Source: Glycomyces algeriensis (GTDB taxonomy: Bacteria > Actinomycetota > Actinomycetes > Mycobacteriales > Micromonosporaceae). From it: a DNA stretch of 64,000 nt. A program made the position numbers and the translations under genes. The stretch covers positions 124,001 to 188,000 of the forward strand of contig NZ_JAPZVR010000006.1 of the NCBI RefSeq assembly GCF_027622855.1, written 5' to 3'. The number at the start of each line of letters is the position of its first letter. Positions within the stretch are counted from its first letter, which is position 1. The notes beneath the pieces are model-generated. The model did no database searches and was not told the DNA's origin. It worked only from the letters and a program-made list of their open reading frames with translations. This document shows positions 8,585 to 16,586 of this stretch, one piece after another.

Positions 8585-9579
8585 GCGACCGGGATCCTCT
8601 CGACGATGACGCGCTGGCGGAAGACCCAGTAGGTCCACCCCTGGTACAGCAGGATGAGCGGCAGGAATATGACGGCGGCCCAGGTCATGATCCCGAGCGT
8701 CTTGTGCGTCGCGGCGGCGTTCTCGTGCGTGAGGCTGTTCGCCGTATCCGAAGTGGACGGCAGCACGTTCGGCCACAGGGCGCAGAACAGCGCCGTCGAG
8801 GCGAGCGCGATCGTCAGGGCGGTGGCCGCGAACGCCCAGCCGCCGCGGCCGGTGAAGTCGAGCGCGAGGCCCGCCGCCAGCGCGATCACCGCCAGGACGA
8901 TGAGCACCAGCGTGGTCCAGTTCCCGTGCGCGACCTGCGTCCACACCAGGAACGCCAGCGCCGGGACCGCCGTCGCGGCCCCGAGCTTCAGGCCGAGCGC
9001 GCGGGCGCGTTCGGCGAGGTCCCCGGTGGTGCGCAGGTGCAGGAAGTACGCGCCGTGCGTGGCGAAGAGCAGCAGCGTGGTCAGGCCCCCGAGGAGCGCG
9101 TACCCGTTGAGCAGGCCCCAGATCGAGCCGGTGTAGTCGAAGTTCGCGTCCAGCGGCACGCCGTGCACGAGGTTGGCGACCACGACGCCCCAGCAGAACG
9201 CGGGGATCGTCGAGCCGATGATGAGGCAGAGGTCCCAGTTGCGCCGCCACCGGTCGGTGTCGCCCTTGCCGCGGTACTCGAAGGCGGTGCCGCGGATGAT
9301 GAGGCCGACGAGGATCGCGAAGAGCAGCAGGTAGAACCCGGAGAAGAGGCTCGCGTACCAGTGCGGGAACGCCGCGAACATGGCTCCGCCGGCGGTGATG
9401 ACCCAGACCTCGTTGCCGTCCCAGACCGGGCCGATCGTGTTGATGAGCGCGCGCCGCTCCCGCTCCTCGCGGCCGAGCACCGGCAGGAGCATCCCCACCC
9501 CGAAGTCGAAGCCCTCGAGGATGAAGTACCCGGTGAACAGGACCGCGATGGCGATGAACCAGATCGTCGTCAAATCCAT
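8581..9579 (-). CDS. cydB: Cytochrome bd ubiquinol/menaquinol oxidase subunit II
   Basis: CydB is a 332-residue integral membrane protein with about eight or nine helices. It opens with MDLTTIWFIAIAVLFTGYFILEGFDFGVGML, a hallmark of the family (the GFDFGVG stretch). It pairs with CydA to form the low-copper, high-affinity terminal oxidase used at low oxygen or under respiratory inhibition. It ends in an ATGA overlap with cydD and starts 35 nt after cydA ends, within one operon. Menaquinol is the likely donor, given the actinobacterial background; that is inference. Confidence 0.95.
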   Translation of the reverse strand: MDLTTIWFIAIAVLFTGYFILEGFDFGVGMLLPVLGREERERRALINTIGPVWDGNEVWVITAGGAMFAAFPHWYASLFSGFYLLLFAILVGLIIRGTAFEYRGKGDTDRWRRNWDLCLIIGSTIPAFCWGVVVANLVHGVPLDANFDYTGSIWGLLNGYALLGGLTTLLLFATHGAYFLHLRTTGDLAERARALGLKLGAATAVPALAFLVWTQVAHGNWTTLVLIVLAVIALAAGLALDFTGRGGWAFAATALTIALASTALFCALWPNVLPSTSDTANSLTHENAAATHKTLGIMTWAAVIFLPLILLYQGWTYWVFRQRVIVERIPVA

Positions 9580-9614
9580 GCTGTGTTCCCCAAAACAATG
9601 CCCTCAGTGGACGG

Positions 9615-11021
9615 TCAGTAGGCGAAGGCCATCGGCTGGTCGGGGTCGTCGGAGGGGCTGGAGGTCGCCAGCGCGCCCTCCTCGTCCGGCGGTCCCGCCT
9701 TGGCGTACTTCAGGAACAGCTTCAACGCGACCACCGCCAGCACCAGGTAGACGAGGGTGAAGCCGATGAACGAGACCGCGACCGTGGGCACGCCGACGCG
9801 CGGCGAGACCGCCTCGCTCGTCTCGTAGAGGCTGAACACCACCCATGGCTGGCGGCCCATCTCGGTGAAGATCCAACCCGCGGAGTTCGCGAGGAACGGC
9901 GTCACGGCCATCCACATCGCCACCGGCCAGAACAGGCGGTGCTGCGGCATGCGCCCGCGGCGCGTGCACCACCAGACGATGATCGCCATGGCGACCGCGA
10001 GCATCCCGAAGCCGATCATCGCCCGGAAGGACCAGTACGTGAGCGGGATGTACGGCGCGTACTCCCCCGGCCCGTACAGGGCCTGGTACTGGGCGTTCAG
10101 GTCGTTGATGCCCTGCACCTCGCCGTTGAACGAGCCGGTGGCGAGGAACGAGAGGAGGCCGGGGATCTCGATGATCGGCGTGCCGTGGCTGCCGTCGAGC
10201 GAGCCGATGGTGAGCACGGAGAACGGCGCGTTGTACGTGGTCTGGTAGAGCGCTTCGGCGGCGGCCATCTTCATCGGCTGCGTCGCGGTCATGACCTTCC
10301 CGAGCGAGTCGCCCGAGAGCACCAGGCCGAGCCCGCCCACGAGCGTGGTGAGGATGCCCAGGCGCATCGCGGGCCGGTGCACGTCCAGGTCGCGGCGGTG
10401 CATGAAGTGGTAGCCGGAGACGGCGACGACGATGGTGCCGGCGGTGAGCCAGGAGGCGAAGATCGTGTGCGGGAACGCGGCGAGCGCCACCGGGTTGGTG
10501 AGGACGGCGCCGAAGTCGGTGAGCTCGGCGCGGCCGGCGGTCTCGTTGAGCTGGTAGCCGACCGGGTTCTGCATGAACGCGTTCGCGGCGAGGATGAAGT
10601 AGGCGCTGGCGAGGGTGCCGAAGGCGACGAGCCAGATGCAGGCGAGGTGGAGGCCGGGCTTGAGGCGGTCCCAGCCGAAGATCCACACGCCGATGAACGT
10701 CGACTCGAGGAAGAACGCCACGAGGGCCTCGAACGCGAGCGGCGCGCCGAAGACGTCGCCGACGAACCGCGAGTAGGCCGACCAGTTCATGCCGAACTGG
10801 AACTCCTGGACGATGCCGGTGACCACGCCCATCGCGATGTTGATGAGGAAGAGCTTGCCCCAGAACTTGGTCGCGCGCAGGTAGGTGCTCTTGCCGGTGG
10901 CGCGCCAGAGCGTCTGGAGGATGGCGACGAGCAGCGAGAGGCCGATGGTGACGGGCACGAAGAGGAAGTGGTAGACGGTGGTGACCCCGAACTGCATCCG
11001 GGCCAGGTCCAGTACGTCCAT
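9615..11021 (-). CDS. cydA: Cytochrome bd menaquinol oxidase subunit I
   Basis: CydA has 468 residues. The heme b595 ligand His18 lies in TTVYHFLFVP. The Glu-rich quinol/proton region is FEALVAFFLEST near 95-106, the SGYHFMHRRD histidine is a heme b558 ligand, and GRQPWVVFSLYET precedes the C-terminal helices. The length implies a short Q-loop, typical of actinobacteria. I start at the ATG at 11021 (MDVLDLARMQFG), the conserved N-terminus. An ATG six codons upstream is possible. It is the first gene of cydABDC, divergent from proC with a 147-nt spacer that should hold both promoters. I saw no convincing Rex site there. Confidence 0.95.
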   Translation of the reverse strand: MDVLDLARMQFGVTTVYHFLFVPVTIGLSLLVAILQTLWRATGKSTYLRATKFWGKLFLINIAMGVVTGIVQEFQFGMNWSAYSRFVGDVFGAPLAFEALVAFFLESTFIGVWIFGWDRLKPGLHLACIWLVAFGTLASAYFILAANAFMQNPVGYQLNETAGRAELTDFGAVLTNPVALAAFPHTIFASWLTAGTIVVAVSGYHFMHRRDLDVHRPAMRLGILTTLVGGLGLVLSGDSLGKVMTATQPMKMAAAEALYQTTYNAPFSVLTIGSLDGSHGTPIIEIPGLLSFLATGSFNGEVQGINDLNAQYQALYGPGEYAPYIPLTYWSFRAMIGFGMLAVAMAIIVWWCTRRGRMPQHRLFWPVAMWMAVTPFLANSAGWIFTEMGRQPWVVFSLYETSEAVSPRVGVPTVAVSFIGFTLVYLVLAVVALKLFLKYAKAGPPDEEGALATSSPSDDPDQPMAFAY

Positions 11022-11168
11022 ATCGCCCCAATCGTGCATTGAGTGCCTGAGTGTGATTATCGTGGCAGCTCGACTGGTCCCAGGGGTTGAAACGCGCGAG
11101 TGCACGGGTTTTCGGGGCCCGGACCCGCGAGGGACAATTGCCGGGGCAGTCGAACGGGAGGAGTGCTG

Positions 11169-11975
11169 ATGCGCAACGTCGCAGTGCTGGGTGCGGGCAA
11201 GATGGGGCAGGCGATCGTGTCGGGCCTGCTGCGGGCCGGCTGGTCGGGCGAGTCGGTGGTCGCGACGGCGCGCAGCGCCGAGCGGGCCGCCGAGCTGCGC
11301 GAGTCGTACGGGATCCGGGTGGAACCGAACATCGAGGCCGTGCGCCACGCCGACGTCGTGGTGGTCGCGGTGAAACCGCAGGACGCCGGGGCGCTCCTGG
11401 AGGAGCTCGCCGGGGTGTTCGACGGCGGCGCGCCCGTCGTGAGCATCTGCGCGGGCCTGCCGGTGGCGTTCTTCGAGAAGCGGCTGCCCGACGAGACCCC
11501 GGTGATCCGGGCGATGCCGAACACGCCCGCGCTCGTCGACGAGGCGATGACCGTGCTCTCCCCTGGGACGCATGCGAGTGCCGCGCACCTGGCCGCGGTC
11601 GAAGAGCTGTTCAAGCCGCTCGGCCGCACCCTCGTGGTCGACGAGAAGCACCAGGACGCGGTCACGGCGATCTCCGGTTCGGGGCCCGCGTACTTCTACT
11701 ACCTGGCCGAGGCGATGACCGAGGCGGGCGTCCTCATGGGACTGCCGCGGGCGATCGCGAAGGAGCTGGTGACGCAGACGTCGCTCGGCGCGGCGCGGAT
11801 GCTGCGCGAGAGCGGCCAGTCGCCGGTGGACCTGCGCGAGGCGGTCGAGTCCCCGGCGGGGACGACGATCAGCGCGGTGCGGCAGCTGGAGAACCACCGG
11901 GCGCGGTCGGCGGTGACCGACGCGATCGAGGCCGCCAGAGACCGGGCGAGGGAGATCGCGGAGGAATATGCGTAG
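11169..11975 (+). CDS. proC: Pyrroline-5-carboxylate reductase
   Basis: ProC (268 residues) performs the last step of proline synthesis, reducing pyrroline-5-carboxylate with NAD(P)H. The N-terminal Rossmann motif is VLGAGKMGQA. The C-terminal dimerisation domain carries the signature around DAVTAISGSGPAYFYYLAEAM and the catalytic-region SPAGTTISAVRQLE. The ATG at 11169 has GGGAGGAG 6 nt upstream; an earlier in-frame ATG at 11100 is not supported. A small GNAT gene follows 30 nt later on the same strand and may be cotranscribed. Confidence 0.95.
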   Translation: MRNVAVLGAGKMGQAIVSGLLRAGWSGESVVATARSAERAAELRESYGIRVEPNIEAVRHADVVVVAVKPQDAGALLEELAGVFDGGAPVVSICAGLPVAFFEKRLPDETPVIRAMPNTPALVDEAMTVLSPGTHASAAHLAAVEELFKPLGRTLVVDEKHQDAVTAISGSGPAYFYYLAEAMTEAGVLMGLPRAIAKELVTQTSLGAARMLRESGQSPVDLREAVESPAGTTISAVRQLENHRARSAVTDAIEAARDRAREIAEEYA

Positions 11976-12005
11976 TCGGCGAAGCATTTCGGGAAGGACA
12001 GGCAG

Positions 12006-12485
12006 GTGAGCCGAATCAAGCGGGGGAAGTTCGCGGAACTGGACGGCACGACGGTGTTCGCGCTGGCGCGGCTGCGGCAGGAAGTGTTCATCGTCGAGCA
12101 GGAGTGCGCCTACCCGGACCTCGACGAGTACGACCTCGACGCCGAGACCGTCCACTTCTGGGTCGAGGGCGAGGACCCGACCGAGGCGGTCGCGTGTCTG
12201 CGGGTCCTGCGCAACCGTGCTCCGAACAGTGAGGGAGCCTGGAAGATCGGCCGGGTCTGCACCGCGCTACCGGCGCGCGGCACCGGCTTGAGCGCCAAGC
12301 TCTTCGGCGAAGCAATGGACTTCCTCGGCCCGGATGCGGAGGTGACTCTCGGCGCCCAGACGTACGCGACGGGCTTCTACCGCAAGTTCGGGTTCACCGA
12401 AGAGGGTGACGAGTACGACGAGGACGGCATCATGCACATCGAGATGCGCCGCCCCGCAATGCGAAACCCATCAGGTCCGGAATAA
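12006..12485 (+). CDS. GNAT acetyltransferase, ElaA-like
   Basis: The 159-residue protein has the GNAT fold pattern of the ElaA group: LARLRQEVFIVEQECAYPDLDEYD near the N-terminus and the acetyl-CoA loop region IGRVCTALPARGTGLSAKLF in the middle, then FYRKFGFTEEGDEYDEDG. It should transfer an acyl group from acyl-CoA to an unknown amine. The GTG start at 12006 follows GGAAGGACAG. It lies 30 nt after proC and may share its transcript. The substrate cannot be deduced. Confidence 0.85.
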   Translation: MSRIKRGKFAELDGTTVFALARLRQEVFIVEQECAYPDLDEYDLDAETVHFWVEGEDPTEAVACLRVLRNRAPNSEGAWKIGRVCTALPARGTGLSAKLFGEAMDFLGPDAEVTLGAQTYATGFYRKFGFTEEGDEYDEDGIMHIEMRRPAMRNPSGPE

Positions 12486-12486
12486 C

Positions 12487-12510
12487 GGATATATCCCCCC
12501 TTAGGGACCC
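12487..12510. repeat. Short intergenic motif GATATATCCCC..TTAGGG, copy 2
   Basis: GGATATATCCCCCCTTAGGG, 1 nt after the GNAT stop, resembles the motif at 2317-2338. It runs directly into the dispersed 34-nt repeat at 12517-12550. Its function is unknown. Confidence 0.4.
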
Positions 12511-12516
12511 GGTCTC

Positions 12517-12550
12517 GGCGAAGCTTGCGAGCCGTAAATTTGCAGGGCAC
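12517..12550. repeat. Dispersed 33-34 nt repeat, intergenic copy
   Basis: The sequence begins GGCGAAGCTTGCGAGCCG and continues TAAATTTGCAGGGCAC. It matches the tandem units (minus strand) at the 3' end of the ABC gene at 37672-37764 over most of its length. Its first half also matches the end of the MFS gene at 18463-18483. Confidence 0.6.
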
Positions 12551-12585
12551 AACTGTATGCGCTGAGTACGACAATTTCTCCGGCG

Positions 12586-12652
12586 TGTCACTCACTCTTT
12601 CGAGTGACAAGTCCGGGAGCGGAATCCCGGATCTAACATTCCGCTCCCGGAC
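12586..12652. terminator. Double hairpin terminator between GNAT and xylanase genes
   Basis: A small hairpin (TGTCACTC at 12586-12593 with GAGTGACA at 12602-12609) abuts a perfect 15-bp stem (12611-12625 with 12638-12652, 12-nt loop). It sits between convergent genes, 13 nt past the xylanase stop. Confidence 0.7.
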
Positions 12653-12664
12653 GCCTCGTCGCCG

Positions 12665-14266
12665 TTATGCCTCGGGCATCGGCTCGAGCTTGGTCGGGTC
12701 GACCACGCCCCAGTACGCGGCCTTCGCCTGGAGGCGGTCGTCGAAGAACAGCGGCGCCTCGTGCGGGCGCGACACCGGCCAGGACCGCAGCCACGAGACC
12801 GCGTCGTACAGGCCCCACATCGTCACCGACTCGAGGTCGTCGGCGCGCTCGCGCAGCACGTCGAAGAGCTCCTTGTAGTACCAGCCCTGCGCGATCAGCC
12901 GCTCGGGCGGCGTCGCGGGGAGGCTCTCGGTCATCTCGTTCGAGACCGAGACGTCGAGCTCGGTGATCGTCTGGAGCACCCGCAGCTCCCGGAACAGGTC
13001 GATCGACTCGCCCAGCAGGGCCGGGTCGCGCCGGTAGTCCACGTGCGCCTGGTGCCCGATGCCGTCGACCGGCACCCCCTCGCATTTGAGGTGCTGCACC
13101 AGGTTGAACATCGCCTCCCGCTTGTCCGGGAACTCGGTGTTGTAGTCGTTGATGAAGAGCTTCACCTTGCGCGGGAAGGCCTTCCGGGCGATCTTGAACG
13201 CCTTCTCGATGTACTTGGGGCCGCCGAAGACCTCGTACCAGCGCGAGTGGCGCAGCCCGTCGGGCTGCTCGGGGTCGACCACCTCGTTCACGACGTCCCA
13301 CGCCCAGATGCGGGAGCCGTAGTGCGCCGCGATCGCCTTGACGTGGGTCTCCAAGCGCTGCAGCAGCAGTGCCTGGTGCGCGCGGCTCTTCACGAGCGGC
13401 TCGCCGTTCTCGTCGAGGAACCACCAGGCCGGGGTCTGGTTGTGCCACAGCAGCGTGTGGCCCCAGATCTTCATGCCGTTGGCCTCGGCGAAGTCCACGA
13501 TCTGGTCGGCCTTGCTGAAGTCGAAGACGCCCTCGGTGGGCTGGATCGATTCAGGCTTCATCTGGTTGCCCGTGGTGACCTGCGCGAAGTGCTTCGCGAG
13601 GAGTTCGGCGGGCTTGCCGACCACCTCGGGGGGCTCGACGGCGCAGCCGAAGACGAAGTCGTCGGCGAGGAAGTCCTTGAGCGGCAGCAAGTCTTGGATC
13701 TCCGGTTCTGCGATGCGGGTGAGCGTGAAGGCGTCGAGGAGGACCGGAGCGAGGCTCGAGGCGGATTCGACGTAGAACTGCAGTCGGTCGGCGGCCTGGC
13801 TGATCGAGTACGTGCCGGAGAACTCGGTCCAGGCGGCGTCGGTGACCGCGGTGTTCCACTTGACGCCCTCGTAGTTCGAGACGCCGCCGACGTCCCGCTG
13901 CACCGTGGTGCGCAGGTCCGCGGCGGCCTCGCCTTCGGGCAGGCGCAGGTAGACCTTGAGCTGGTATCGGACGCCGACTTCGATGTGCGTGGTGATGTCG
14001 ATGGCGGCGCCGTTCCAGGTGGCGGTGCGGCCGGTGATGAGGAGCCGCTGCTCGGGGTCGACGGCGACGGTCGCGGCGCCGCGGCCGGCCCAGCCTTCGG
14101 TGGTGCCGGACGAGAAGTCGGTGGAGAGCAGCAGGTCGTCGGCGTGCGCGGGACTCGCGGCGAGGGTGATGAACCCGGCCGGGAGGAGTGCCGCGCCGCC
14201 GGCGGCGGCAGCGGCCGAGAGCACCGTACGGCGGCTCGCGGCAGGCGTGGAGGAGGTGGTCGTCAT
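12665..14266 (-). CDS. Secreted GH10 endo-1,4-beta-xylanase with N-terminal carbohydrate-binding-like domain
   Basis: The 533-residue protein starts with a Tat-type signal peptide (SRRTVLS followed by an Ala-rich hydrophobic stretch and AHA cleavage region, about residues 1-42). A beta-rich CBM4/9-like domain follows (about 45-185), then a GH10 catalytic barrel (about 195-530). The acid/base Glu is in WDVVNE near 327 and the nucleophile Glu is in ITELDV near 438. WGHTLLWHNQTP and the GNQMKPES region are further GH10 landmarks. It hydrolyses xylan outside the cell. It is monocistronic. The upstream region has inverted CGAAA/TTTCG-type motifs that may bind a LacI-family xylanase repressor. Confidence 0.93.
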   Translation of the reverse strand: MTTTSSTPAASRRTVLSAAAAAGGAALLPAGFITLAASPAHADDLLLSTDFSSGTTEGWAGRGAATVAVDPEQRLLITGRTATWNGAAIDITTHIEVGVRYQLKVYLRLPEGEAAADLRTTVQRDVGGVSNYEGVKWNTAVTDAAWTEFSGTYSISQAADRLQFYVESASSLAPVLLDAFTLTRIAEPEIQDLLPLKDFLADDFVFGCAVEPPEVVGKPAELLAKHFAQVTTGNQMKPESIQPTEGVFDFSKADQIVDFAEANGMKIWGHTLLWHNQTPAWWFLDENGEPLVKSRAHQALLLQRLETHVKAIAAHYGSRIWAWDVVNEVVDPEQPDGLRHSRWYEVFGGPKYIEKAFKIARKAFPRKVKLFINDYNTEFPDKREAMFNLVQHLKCEGVPVDGIGHQAHVDYRRDPALLGESIDLFRELRVLQTITELDVSVSNEMTESLPATPPERLIAQGWYYKELFDVLRERADDLESVTMWGLYDAVSWLRSWPVSRPHEAPLFFDDRLQAKAAYWGVVDPTKLEPMPEA

Positions 14267-14328
14267 TGAGGGCGCTCCTTCTGGAGTGAGGGGTCCGGCC
14301 GCTCCATCACGGGGTCGAACAGAGCAGC

Positions 14329-14365
14329 GGACTTGTGAGCGCGGCGAAGCCGTGCTTACCGGTCC
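14329..14365. repeat. 37-nt intergenic palindrome, copy B
   Basis: The palindrome forms a 17-pair stem, counting G-U pairs and with one mismatch, closed by a GAA loop. The flanking GCAGC/GCAGC extends it to 14324-14370. It matches copy A (2217-2253) at 32 of 37 bases. It lies in the xylanase upstream region, between the promoter-proximal motifs and the start codon. Confidence 0.6.
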
Positions 14366-14392
14366 GCAGCGGCCGGAGGCTGCTTTGAATTC

Positions 14393-14412
14393 CGAAACTC
14401 TCGGAAACTTTC
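14393..14412. promoter_or_regulatory. Candidate xylanase repressor operator
   Basis: CGAAACTCTCG followed directly by GAAACTTTC resembles the CGAAA-N-TTTCG-type boxes described upstream of Streptomyces xylanase genes. It lies about 130 nt upstream of the xylanase start. The match is partial, and no LacI-type regulator gene is in the window. Confidence 0.4.
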
Positions 14413-14512
14413 ATTCAAAGTATTGATATGTTACGATCCTCTCGTCGGGGCTGTCAAGGCGCCGACCCACCACTGTGGCGGAGATGTGAGGGGCTCTGCC
14501 GCAATGAAGAAA

Positions 14513-14538
14513 GGGGACCGGCCGCAAGGCCGGTCCCC
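14513..14538 (-). terminator. Terminator of bfr
   Basis: A perfect 11-bp stem (14513-14523 with 14528-14538) with a GCAA loop is followed on the minus strand by TTTCTTC. It lies about 20 nt after the bfr stop. Confidence 0.85.
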
Positions 14539-14556
14539 TCATCACTGTAGTGCTCC

Positions 14557-15039
14557 CTAAGCGCCTTCAGGCTGCTCGATGAGCGTCTGGATGTACAGCG
14601 ACTCGCCGATCTTCTCGATGATCTCGAGCTGCGTGTCCAGGTAGTCGATGTGGTGCTCCTCGTCCTCGAGGATGCCCTTGAAGAGGTCCCGCGAGACGTA
14701 GTCCTTGACCGACTCCATGTGCTCGATGCCGCGCTTGAGGCGGTCGATCGCCTCCACCTCGATGAGGCGGTCGCACTCGAAGATCTCCTTGACCGACTGG
14801 CCGATGCGCAGCGGGAAGAGCCGCTGGTAGTTCGGCATGCCGTCGAGGAAGAGAATCCGGTCGGTCAGGACCTCGGCGTGGCGCATCTCGTCGATCGACT
14901 CGGACTTGGTGTACTTCGCGAGCTTGGTGTAGCCCCAGTTCTCCTGCATCTTCGCGTGCAGGAAGTACTGGTTGATCGCGGTCAGCTCCGCCGTCAGCTG
15001 CTCGTTGAGGAATTCGATGACCTGCTTGTCGCCCTGCAT
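14557..15039 (-). CDS. bfr: Bacterioferritin
   Basis: Bacterioferritin has 160 residues and forms a heme-containing 24-mer iron-storage cage. It starts MQGDKQVIEFLNEQLTAELTAINQYF, with the ferroxidase Glu and the heme-ligand Met region present. SESIDEMRHAEVLTDRILFLDG and ILEDEEHHIDYLDTQ supply the E..ExxH iron ligands. The ATG at 15039 is preceded by GAAGGACGG; an in-frame start nine codons earlier is less likely. A DtxR/IdeR-like box at 15139-15157 lies about 100 nt upstream. The adjacent ferredoxin gene upstream (15231-15416) is its functional partner for iron release. Confidence 0.96.
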   Translation of the reverse strand: MQGDKQVIEFLNEQLTAELTAINQYFLHAKMQENWGYTKLAKYTKSESIDEMRHAEVLTDRILFLDGMPNYQRLFPLRIGQSVKEIFECDRLIEVEAIDRLKRGIEHMESVKDYVSRDLFKGILEDEEHHIDYLDTQLEIIEKIGESLYIQTLIEQPEGA

Positions 15040-15138
15040 TGCAATCCGTCCTTCGCGGTCCGCCAAGTGCCGGCTCCGTGTCCGACGGTCTCAGACTAGG
15101 ACCAGGTGGGGGCCCATTTCCAGCCAGGAATGCCTAAA

Positions 15139-15157
15139 ATAGGACAACCTATCCTAA
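15139..15157. promoter_or_regulatory. Iron box (DtxR/IdeR-like) upstream of bfr
   Basis: ATAGGACAACCTATCCTAA (reverse TTAGGATAGGTTGTCCTAT) matches about 14 of 19 bases of the IdeR/DtxR consensus TTAGGTTAGGCTAACCTAA. A second partial copy (AGGACAACCTAA) follows at 15161-15172. In mycobacteria IdeR activates bacterioferritin genes when iron is sufficient; the same role here is inference. Confidence 0.65.
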
Positions 15158-15230
15158 CGGAGGACAACCTAAAGCGTCCGTCATTTCCGTAGAATCCGGC
15201 GATTCAGGCCGGGCTTTTCTGGAGCCGCGC

Positions 15231-15416
15231 TCAGGCCGCGGCGGGCACCGAGGACGTGAAATAGCTCTCGATCATGTCGACCAGGCGTTCATGGCAGGTG
15301 CCGCAGCTCGTGCCGGCGTCGCAGGCCTCGCCGATGGCCTCTTCGGTGTGCGCGCCCGCGGTGATGCAGTCACGGACTTCGTTCTCGTGGACTGCATGGC
15401 AGATGCAGGCGTACAT
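15231..15416 (-). CDS. bfd: Bacterioferritin-associated ferredoxin
   Basis: This 61-residue [2Fe-2S] protein has the BFD-like arrangement of cysteines: MYACICHAV at the start and GTSCGTCHE in the C-terminal half (C-x-C and C-x2-C). In other bacteria Bfd docks on bacterioferritin and passes electrons to mobilise stored iron. I start at ATG 15416 because the family begins MYxCxCxAV; a longer frame from 15458 would include the iron box. The gene lies 190 nt upstream of bfr on the same strand and has its own iron box. Confidence 0.9.
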   Translation of the reverse strand: MYACICHAVHENEVRDCITAGAHTEEAIGEACDAGTSCGTCHERLVDMIESYFTSSVPAAA

Positions 15417-15450
15417 GCACCGACCTCCGGGCAGGTAAGGCTTGACTAAT

Positions 15451-15469
15451 GAAGGCATGCCTAACCTAC
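15451..15469. promoter_or_regulatory. Iron box (DtxR/IdeR-like) upstream of bfd
   Basis: GAAGGCATGCCTAACCTAC (reverse GTAGGTTAGGCATGCCTTC) matches about 13 of 19 consensus bases, with one half-site near perfect. It sits about 35 nt upstream of the bfd start, where a repressor would block transcription under high iron. Confidence 0.6.
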
Positions 15470-15539
15470 CCTGCGCTTCCGACGATCGGCAACCCCCGAC
15501 CGGTGGATCACCCGCACCCGAACGGGCGACCCGCCGCGG

Positions 15540-16550
15540 TCAGCGGACGAGGGTGCCGAGGACCTTCACGGCGTGCTCGATGCCGGCGTCGTCCACGTCG
15601 AGGTGGGTGACCATCCGGCCCCAGTCGGGCCCGAGCACGGAGACCAGCACGCCCTGCTCGGCCGCGGCGCGCGCGACCTGGGCGATGTCGCGGACGCGCA
15701 GCAGCACGATGTTGGTCTCGACCTGCGCGGCCTCGCAGACCCCGAAGGGCTCGAGCGAGCGCGCGAGGTGCCGCGCCCGGACGTGGTCGTCCGCGAGGCG
15801 CTCGATGTTGTTGGCGAGCGCGTACCGGCCGGCCGCGGCGAGGAACCCGGCCTGGCGCATGCCGCCGCCCAGGCGCTTGCGGATGACGCGGGCGCGTTCG
15901 ATGCGTTCGGCGTCGGCGATGAGGAGCGAGCCGACGGGGGCGCCGAGGCCCTTGGAGAGGCAGACCGAGACGGTGTCGAAGAGGGCGCCGTACTCGCTGA
16001 GCGGGACACCGCTGGCGGCGTGGGCGTTCCAGATGCGGGCGCCGTCCAAGTGCAGGCCCAGGTCGTGGGCGTCCGCGAGGGCCCGGAGGGCGCGCAGTTC
16101 CTCGATGGGCTGGACGGTGCCGCCGCCCATGTTGTGGGTGTTCTCGACGGCGATCGCGCGCGTGGTGGTCGAGTAGGGGTGCGGGCGGTTGATCATCGGC
16201 TCGACGAGCGCGGTGTCGAGGCGGCCGTTCGCGGAGGTCCAGGTGCGCGAGCTGATGCCGCCGAGCGCGGCGGCGGCGCCCATCTCGAAGTTGACGACAT
16301 GGGCCTTGACGTCGCAGAGGAGTTCGTCGCCGGGCCGGACCAGGAGCTGCAGGCCGATCTGGTTGGCCATGGAGCCGGTCGGGGTGAAGACCGCGGCCTC
16401 CTTGCCGAAGAGCGCGGCGGCCTCGGCCTCGAGGGCGTTGACGGACGGGTCCTCGCCGTACACGTCGTCGCCGACGTCGGCGCTGGTCATGGCCTCGAGC
16501 ATGGCCGCGGTCGGCCGGGTCACGGTGTCGGAGCGGAGATCGACGATCAT
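15540..16550 (-). CDS. ltaE: Low-specificity L-threonine aldolase
   Basis: This 336-residue PLP enzyme cleaves L-threonine or L-allo-threonine to glycine and acetaldehyde. It begins MIVDLRSDTVTRPT, the family's conserved start. It contains TGSMANQI (cofactor phosphate contacts), the LHLDGARIWNA stretch (Asp and Arg contacts) and the PLP lysine in SVCLSKGLGAPVGS. The length is normal and there is no targeting signal. It stands alone, 36 nt from the end of the TetR gene on the same strand, and may share that transcript. Confidence 0.93.
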   Translation of the reverse strand: MIVDLRSDTVTRPTAAMLEAMTSADVGDDVYGEDPSVNALEAEAAALFGKEAAVFTPTGSMANQIGLQLLVRPGDELLCDVKAHVVNFEMGAAAALGGISSRTWTSANGRLDTALVEPMINRPHPYSTTTRAIAVENTHNMGGGTVQPIEELRALRALADAHDLGLHLDGARIWNAHAASGVPLSEYGALFDTVSVCLSKGLGAPVGSLLIADAERIERARVIRKRLGGGMRQAGFLAAAGRYALANNIERLADDHVRARHLARSLEPFGVCEAAQVETNIVLLRVRDIAQVARAAAEQGVLVSVLGPDWGRMVTHLDVDDAGIEHAVKVLGTLVR

Positions 16551-16586
16551 GGGCCGACCCTACTGCGGCCAGTGTTCGGGACGCGG

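Noticed and set aside
11022-11168. Possible Rex operator between cydA and proC (TGTGATTATCGTGG)
   Set aside because: Only a loose match to the Rex consensus, with no second half-site.
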